A DNA stretch of 19,016 nt, taken from contig DAHWHV010000614.1 of the NCBI GenBank assembly GCA_027335545.1, forward strand, positions 1 through 19,016, in the 5' to 3' direction. The notes beneath the pieces were generated by a model. The model saw nothing but the letters and a program-made list of their open reading frames with translations. It made no database searches and was not told the DNA's origin. A program made the position numbers and the translations under genes. Origin of the DNA: Clostridia bacterium. GTDB taxonomy: Bacteria > Bacillota_E > RBS10-35 > JAJYVN01. Positions 14,990 through 19,016 of the stretch are shown one piece after another (the first letter of the stretch is position 1; every line of letters starts with the position of its first letter).

Positions 14990-15838
14990 CTGCCTGAGCC
15001 CTCGGTCCCAGAGGCCCTGCGCGTCCGGCTCCAAGCGCTCCTCGCCGAGGCCGCCGCGCGGGGCGGCGCACTCGCGCTATCCCTGCGGCATCTGGAGCGG
15101 GGGGACCGGTACGACCACGCCGCCGCCGAGCCGTTCGCCGCGGCGAGCACGATCAAGGTGCCGGTCCTGGTGGCGCTCTACGATGCGGCGGCCCGCGGGG
15201 CCGTCGCCCTGGACCGCCGGCTCCGCCTGCGGGCCGAGGATCAGGTCACGGGCTCCGGTGTCCTGCAGGTGTGTTCCCCAGGGCTGCGTCTGCCACTGCG
15301 CGACCTGGCCGAGTTGATGATCGTCGTGAGCGACAACACGGCCACCAACATGATCGTGGAGTGCCTGGGCATTCCCGCCATCAACGCTTGCCTGGAGCGG
15401 CTGGGCCTGCGCCAGACGCGCCTGGTCCGGACCCTGCAGGTGATCCCGGCGGGGGCCCTCGGTGTCAACACGGCGACGGCGGGGGAGTTAGCGGACCTGC
15501 TGGCCCTCATCGCCCGCGGTCAGGCGGTCTCCTGGGACGCCTGCCGCCGCATGGTCGCGACGCTCAAACGCCAACAGCAACGGGATGCCCTACCCGCGTT
15601 GCTGCCGGAACCAGAGGGTCCTCTGGCGCCGCTGGGCACCCTCCCGGCGTGGGAGTTGGCCCACAAGACCGGCGCCATCGCCGGTCACCGCCACGACGTG
15701 GGCATCCTGTATCTGCGCGGCCAAAGCATCGTCGTCAGCGTACTCACGCGCGACTGCGGCCCGGGGCGCGTCGCGGGGGACCTGATCGCTCGGGTGGGCC
15801 TGGCCGTCTGGGAGACCTACCGGTCGCTCGGCGCCTGA
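14990..15838 (+). CDS. Class-A beta-lactamase-fold serine hydrolase with CTG start
   Basis: From CTG 14990 this is 282 residues. Active-site motifs of the penicillin-recognising fold appear in order: Ser53-x-x-Lys56 in AASTIKVPVLVALYD, Ser-Asp-Asn at 114-116 in VVSDNTATNMIVECLG, and Lys226-Thr-Gly in AHKTGAIAGHRHDVGIL. GVNTATAGELADLLALI matches the helix after the omega loop. A Glu equivalent to Glu166 is not evident in LVRTLQVIPAGALGV, so efficient beta-lactam hydrolysis is doubtful; an esterase, amidase or peptidase role is possible. No signal peptide is visible, which suggests a cytoplasmic protein and is unusual for a beta-lactamase. The 10-bp repeats at 14941-14970 lie just upstream. It converges on a membrane protein gene with a very strong hairpin between them. 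Confidence 0.88.
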   Translation: MPEPSVPEALRVRLQALLAEAAARGGALALSLRHLERGDRYDHAAAEPFAAASTIKVPVLVALYDAAARGAVALDRRLRLRAEDQVTGSGVLQVCSPGLRLPLRDLAELMIVVSDNTATNMIVECLGIPAINACLERLGLRQTRLVRTLQVIPAGALGVNTATAGELADLLALIARGQAVSWDACRRMVATLKRQQQRDALPALLPEPEGPLAPLGTLPAWELAHKTGAIAGHRHDVGILYLRGQSIVVSVLTRDCGPGRVAGDLIARVGLAVWETYRSLGA

Positions 15839-15896
15839 GGCCTCCGGGGGGGGGCCGGGCGCCGACGCTTCCAAGCCCGGCCCCCCCCCGGAAGCC
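15839..15896. terminator. Very strong 22-bp hairpin after the serine hydrolase gene
   Basis: Bases 15839-15860 pair with 15875-15896 with a single mismatch; each arm carries a run of nine G or C. The loop is 14 nt. The stem starts at the base after the stop codon. No T-tract follows on either strand. Confidence 0.7.
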
Positions 15897-16179
15897 CCGA
15901 GCGCCGCTGCGCGTGCCGTCCGGAGTGGGTGCGCGGTGGTCCCCTGGGGCGCCGACCGCCAGGGGGCTAGGCCCTGCGAGCGGAGCCGTACGTCCAACGA
16001 CGGGCGGGGCCCGTGCGGGGTGGGGCTGGCCGTCCCGGTCCGCCGGGGATGCGCGGCGAGGCGTCTCCGGCGCGGCTGCTTCAGCCGGGCCACCCGCAAA
16101 GGCCCAGGGAGGCCGAAGGCCATCTGGGGGAGGGGCTCGTCGCCCGCGGTGCACGCCAGGCACCGGAGCCGGAAAGGGG
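15897..16179. other. Non-coding stretch between convergent genes
   Basis: No credible gene was found. Open frames across it on both strands are Arg/Pro/Gly-rich and lack a conserved look or good SD. Together with the preceding hairpin it makes a gap of about 340 bp, long for this compact window. A segment near 16060-16110 has GC-rich self-complementary pieces but no RNA family that I can identify. Confidence 0.4.
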
Positions 16180-16566
16180 TCACGGGACGCGGCGTGCCGC
16201 CAGCGACACGGCGGCGGCGCTGGTGCGCGTTGTAGCCCCGCTGGTCCGCGGGCTGCCGGTGGCGGAGGTGCCCTTGGCGCAGGTCCCCGTCAGCAGACAG
16301 GACAGCGGCGGCGCCGCCCGGCCCCCCGCCCGGGCGGGCGCGGGGGCATGGACCATCTGCCAGGCGACAAGGACGGCCGCCAAGAGCAGGGCGGCCTGCA
16401 ACGCCGCGGCGAGGACTCGGCCGCCGACGCGGCCGAGGACCAGGGCGGCGGCGACAAGCAGGGCGGCCCAGAGCCAGTGGGGCCAGCCACCGGGCATGTG
16501 GGCGTCGAGCCAGGCGGCGATCGGACGGGAGTCCCGGAGTAGCGCGGACCACACCGCGGCGATCAT
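16180..16566 (-). CDS. Hypothetical membrane protein, two predicted helices and a Ser/Thr/Ala-rich tail
   Basis: This encodes 128 residues. ATG 16566 has GGGAGG 7 nt upstream. The N-terminal 25 residues include WSALLRDSRPIAAWLDAHM, followed by two hydrophobic segments at about 31-47 and 51-71. The C-terminal 55 residues are Ala/Thr/Ser/Arg-rich and low-complexity, with two cysteines (about 90 and 96) in LSCLLTGTCAKG. I recognise no family. The gene follows the substrate-binding protein gene on the same strand but is separated from it by a perfect 11-bp hairpin, so it is probably transcribed separately or at reduced level. Confidence 0.55.
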   Translation of the reverse strand: MIAAVWSALLRDSRPIAAWLDAHMPGGWPHWLWAALLVAAALVLGRVGGRVLAAALQAALLLAAVLVAWQMVHAPAPARAGGRAAPPLSCLLTGTCAKGTSATGSPRTSGATTRTSAAAVSLAARRVP

Positions 16567-16587
16567 GCGGCATCCTCCCCGGGCCCC

Positions 16588-16627
16588 GAGGCGGCCCCGC
16601 CCATTATGCCGCAGGGGGGGCCGCCTC
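16588..16627 (-). terminator. Perfect 11-bp hairpin after the substrate-binding protein gene
   Basis: GAGGCGGCCCC (16588-16598) pairs with GGGGCCGCCTC (16617-16627), loop 18 nt, 27 nt past the stop of the substrate-binding protein gene on the minus strand. No T-tract follows; it may attenuate rather than end transcription into the 128-residue gene. Confidence 0.55.
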
Positions 16628-16654
16628 GTGACGGTGGCTGTCGGCCGGCCCGGC

Positions 16655-18127
16655 TCACAGTCCCGGCGGTACGGTGGCGATCTGCGGGCCGTGCGTGGGG
16701 AAGGCAGACTTGGCGCTCCGGGCCTCGGTGGCGATCGTCGCCCCGGCGGCCACCAGGGCGTCGATGCGCTGGGCGGCCTGGCGCATCGCTCCGCTGATGC
16801 TGAGCTTGCGGTCGTAGATGCCGGCGACGGCCTGACCCAGCAGGGTGTCCGCCTGGTTCCACTGGTACTTGAAGAACTCCTGGGGGTACCCGTAGCCGCC
16901 CTCGGCCGCGTCACGGAACCACTGCAGCCCTTTGCCCTTGAGGATTGGGGCGGTGGCGATCAGCTGCTGCTCGAACTCAGCCCACAACGCCACCTTACAA
17001 GGGGCGAGCAGCGTGGTCTTCATGCAGAACCGCTGCCAGGAGTCGTCGTAGGTGAGCCATTTGAGCACCTCCCACGCCTGGTCGGGATGCTTGCTCTGGG
17101 CATTGATCCCCCAGAAGTCGTTGTTGTTGAACGTCGCTCGCCCATGCGGGAACTTCGGCACCGGGTAATAGGCCCACTTGAACTTGGCCCCGTAATTCAC
17201 CACGTTGTGGGGGATGCTCCAGCCCCCCTCCCAGTGGAAGGCTGCCGTGCCGTCGTGGAGCGCCCCCTGCGAGGGGCCGATCACCTTCCCCCAGATGAGC
17301 GGGTACACCCACTCCAGGGCGGCCAGTGAACCGGGGGAATCCACCAAGGCGCGCGTGCGCGTGGGGTCCATCTCCGCGCCACCGAAGCCGTAGAGCAGGA
17401 AATCCCCCGCGTACCAACTGTTGGGTTGCCACCAGAAGTCCACGCCGTACCGGTGCTGCGCTTTGCCACCGGACTGGAACTGGCCCGCGCACTTCGTCCA
17501 CAGATCGGCCGCCTCGGTATACGTCCACTGCGGGTCGGGGTAGGGCAGGCCCAGGGTGTCGAGGATGTCCAGGCGGCAGGCATAGACCACCGGTCCGTTG
17601 TACACGGGCAGCGCGAACTGCCCCTGCTGCGTGTGCAGGGCGGCCGCCTGGGCCCTGGCCCAGGTGTTGATGTTGATGTTGTCCCGTTTGAGCAGCGGGG
17701 TCAGGTTGGCGAAGACCCCCTGGCTGGTATAGGTCGCAAAGGCGCCGCAGCAGTCGGCGATCACGTCGGGGCCGCTCCCCGCCAGGATCGAGGCGATGAC
17801 CCCGCTGGTGCTGGCCCCGCCGCCCTGCGGGCCGGGCAGCGCCTTGAGGCGCAAGCCCTTATGCGTCTCGCTGAAGGTGTCGGCCTGCTGTTGCACCAGG
17901 GAGCGGCCGGTGGCGGTCCAGTAGATCCACCACGGCATGAAGGTCAGCTCGGTCACGGGCCGACTGGTCGTGGGCCGGGCGCTGGCGCTGCTGCTGCCGT
18001 TGGCGGCGCTGCCGGAGCCCGCACAGGCCGACAGCACCGTACCGCCACCCAGTGCTGTGGCCGCCCCGGCCCAGCGCAGGAACCTTCGCCGCCCAGGCCC
18101 GCGTCCTTCCCCATTCCGGATGATCAC
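16655..18127 (-). CDS. ABC transporter substrate-binding lipoprotein (family 1, sugar type)
   Basis: The product (490 residues) should capture a sugar or oligosaccharide outside the membrane and deliver it to an ABC permease. The N-terminus has a signal with GRRRFLRW, Tat-like, and lipobox LSAC with Cys35, followed by a Ser/Ala/Thr-rich linker. The mature part has the family 1 layout: SILAGSGPDVIADCCGAF, FALPVYNGPVVYACRLDILD, YPDPQWTYTEAADLWTKC, DGTAAFHWEGGWSIP, FNNNDFWGINAQSKHPDQAW and EVLKWLTYDDSWQRF. GTG 18127 is preferred because AAGGGGG ends 6 nt before it; ATG 18133 directly abuts the G-run. No permease or ATPase genes lie beside it, and a hairpin follows, so it works with a transporter encoded elsewhere. 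A link to the arabinofuranosidase is only a guess. Confidence 0.9.
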   Translation of the reverse strand: MIIRNGEGRGPGRRRFLRWAGAATALGGGTVLSACAGSGSAANGSSSASARPTTSRPVTELTFMPWWIYWTATGRSLVQQQADTFSETHKGLRLKALPGPQGGGASTSGVIASILAGSGPDVIADCCGAFATYTSQGVFANLTPLLKRDNININTWARAQAAALHTQQGQFALPVYNGPVVYACRLDILDTLGLPYPDPQWTYTEAADLWTKCAGQFQSGGKAQHRYGVDFWWQPNSWYAGDFLLYGFGGAEMDPTRTRALVDSPGSLAALEWVYPLIWGKVIGPSQGALHDGTAAFHWEGGWSIPHNVVNYGAKFKWAYYPVPKFPHGRATFNNNDFWGINAQSKHPDQAWEVLKWLTYDDSWQRFCMKTTLLAPCKVALWAEFEQQLIATAPILKGKGLQWFRDAAEGGYGYPQEFFKYQWNQADTLLGQAVAGIYDRKLSISGAMRQAAQRIDALVAAGATIATEARSAKSAFPTHGPQIATVPPGL

Positions 18128-18262
18128 GCCCATCCCCCTTAGTGCACGGCCTCTCCTCACGGGTTGGCCCGCTCAGGTTCGCTGCCGGCCCCCCCGGTTC
18201 CTCCGGGTTGCGGTTCATTCGCCTGTGCCGGAGGGGGTGCGGGGAAGGGGGTAGGGGCAGCC

Positions 18263-19016
18263 TCAGACCTGCAGGTGGGCGGTGGCCTCTTGCCGATCGT
18301 GGAACAGGTGGCGGATGGCCAGCACCCGATAGCCCTGCCGCAGGCGGTCGCGGGCGGCTGCGATGGTGGCCGGCACGTCCGGGCCGAAGAACTTGATGGT
18401 CACGATCCCGTGTGCCCCGGGCGCCAGACGCGGACGGAAGCGCAGGGCGCAGTCGGCGGCGCGGAGCGGGTCCCAACTCAGGTCGGCGGTGAGCAGGTCG
18501 AACGGGCCGGCGGGCAGGGGGACGCCATGCGCCGGGCCCCGCACAAACGTCAGCCCGGGGGCGCCGCGCAACCGTGGGGAGAGCGAGCCCGTGTCGATGG
18601 CGGTGACGTGCAGCCCACGGCGCAGCAGCAGCGCGGTGTACCCGCCCGGGGCCGCCCCCAGGTCCAGGGCCCGTTGGCCAGGGCGCGGGGAGAGGCCGAA
18701 GAGGAGCAGGGCCTCCTCCAGCTTGCGCGCGGCACGGGAGATCTCGTCGGGGTCGCGACGCAGGCGGGCCACGCCGGCGGGCCAGGGCGAGAGGTGCAAC
18801 CGGACGGGGGAGCAGCCCGCGAGGGCCGCGTCCGCCCCGACGACGACCGACAGGACGTGTTCGGCCGGATGCCCGACCGCGGGGACGCCTCGAGCCTGCA
18901 GCACCCCGCGCACGGCCGCCGCCAGGGGGCCGGGGCGCCACGCGGGTCCACCGGGCAGCACGCGGGCCTGCACCTGGAGGTCGGCGGGGAACCGCGCCGG
19001 CAGGGCGGCCGCCAGC
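18263..19016 (-). CDS. RlmM/FtsJ-like SAM-dependent RNA ribose methyltransferase, 5' end beyond window
   Basis: The frame is open through the window edge, so the N-terminus is missing; 250 residues are visible. The C-terminal Rossmann methyltransferase domain has motif I ALDLGAAPGGYTALLLRRG, followed by VTAIDTGSLSPRL, as in RlmM (COG2933). The Lys-Asp-Lys-Glu tetrad of this RFM group can be placed: Lys in ISRAARKLEEAL, Asp in LLTADLSWDP, Lys in GIVTIKFFGPD and Glu in HDRQEATAHLQV. RlmM methylates the 2'-OH of C2498 in E. coli 23S rRNA; whether this homolog has the same target is unknown. The preceding visible part (about 100 residues) may be a THUMP-like RNA-binding region. It is 129-135 bp upstream of the substrate-binding protein gene on the same strand. 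Confidence 0.82.
   Translation of the reverse strand, partial: LAAALPARFPADLQVQARVLPGGPAWRPGPLAAAVRGVLQARGVPAVGHPAEHVLSVVVGADAALAGCSPVRLHLSPWPAGVARLRRDPDEISRAARKLEEALLLFGLSPRPGQRALDLGAAPGGYTALLLRRGLHVTAIDTGSLSPRLRGAPGLTFVRGPAHGVPLPAGPFDLLTADLSWDPLRAADCALRFRPRLAPGAHGIVTIKFFGPDVPATIAAARDRLRQGYRVLAIRHLFHDRQEATAHLQV

Noticed and set aside
16060..16130. Possible riboswitch (a CCGCAAAGGCCCAGGG stretch loosely resembling c-di-GMP-I aptamers)
   Set aside because: The conserved core does not match over its length, and no plus-strand gene lies downstream; the next gene is on the minus strand.
16013..17329. Plus-strand open frame of 438 codons opposite the binding protein gene
   Set aside because: Antisense to a clearly recognisable ABC substrate-binding protein and to a membrane protein with a good SD; no family resemblance.

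Overview
The window is very GC-rich bacterial DNA with tightly packed genes on both strands, G-rich Shine-Dalgarno sequences and many GTG/TTG starts. The neighbourhood of a DUF5693-type membrane protein, csaB, ftsE, ftsX and a carboxyl-terminal processing protease is typical of Gram-positive Bacillota. Together with the GC content this suggests a deep-branching, high-GC Bacillota lineage (Thermaerobacter, Symbiobacterium or Limnochordia-like). The exact taxon cannot be fixed from the sequence alone.

Layout. Bases 1-194 hold the end of a truncated gene, perhaps MetF-like. A DUF2442-type gene (327-689, minus) is divergent from a sugar pair: an intracellular GH51 alpha-L-arabinofuranosidase (1043-2515) and an aldo/keto reductase (2578-3558). 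A perfect 12-bp LacI/CcpA-type operator palindrome lies in front of the GH51 gene. A second aldo/keto reductase (3602-4504, minus), a HAD hydrolase (4721-5365, plus) and a MutS-family ATPase (5436-7181, minus) follow. Bases 7717-10923 carry the DUF5693-type gene and csaB, which acts in pyruvylation of cell-wall polysaccharide, the anchor of S-layer proteins. ftsE-ftsX (11089-12987) and an S41 protease (13214-14476) continue the envelope and division block. After them come a 65-residue membrane protein (minus), a class-A-beta-lactamase-fold serine hydrolase (plus), a 128-residue membrane protein (minus), a sugar-type ABC substrate-binding lipoprotein without a transporter beside it (minus), and an RlmM-like RNA methyltransferase cut by the window edge (minus).

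The most notable signal is translational. At least one gene, the serine hydrolase, cannot start at ATG, GTG or TTG because its active-site SxxK motif lies upstream of the first such codon. A CTG with a well-placed Shine-Dalgarno sequence precedes it. Three other genes (GH51, DUF5693, csaB) show the same SD-CTG arrangement. Other points of interest are an 11-nt G-rich tandem array able to form G-quadruplexes between the divergent MutS-like and DUF5693 genes, a low-complexity insertion of about 54 residues in the outer domain of FtsX, a MutS-like Walker B with Asn for Asp, and strong GC hairpins without U-tracts between four of the five convergent gene pairs. I found no mobile element, CRISPR array, tRNA or rRNA.
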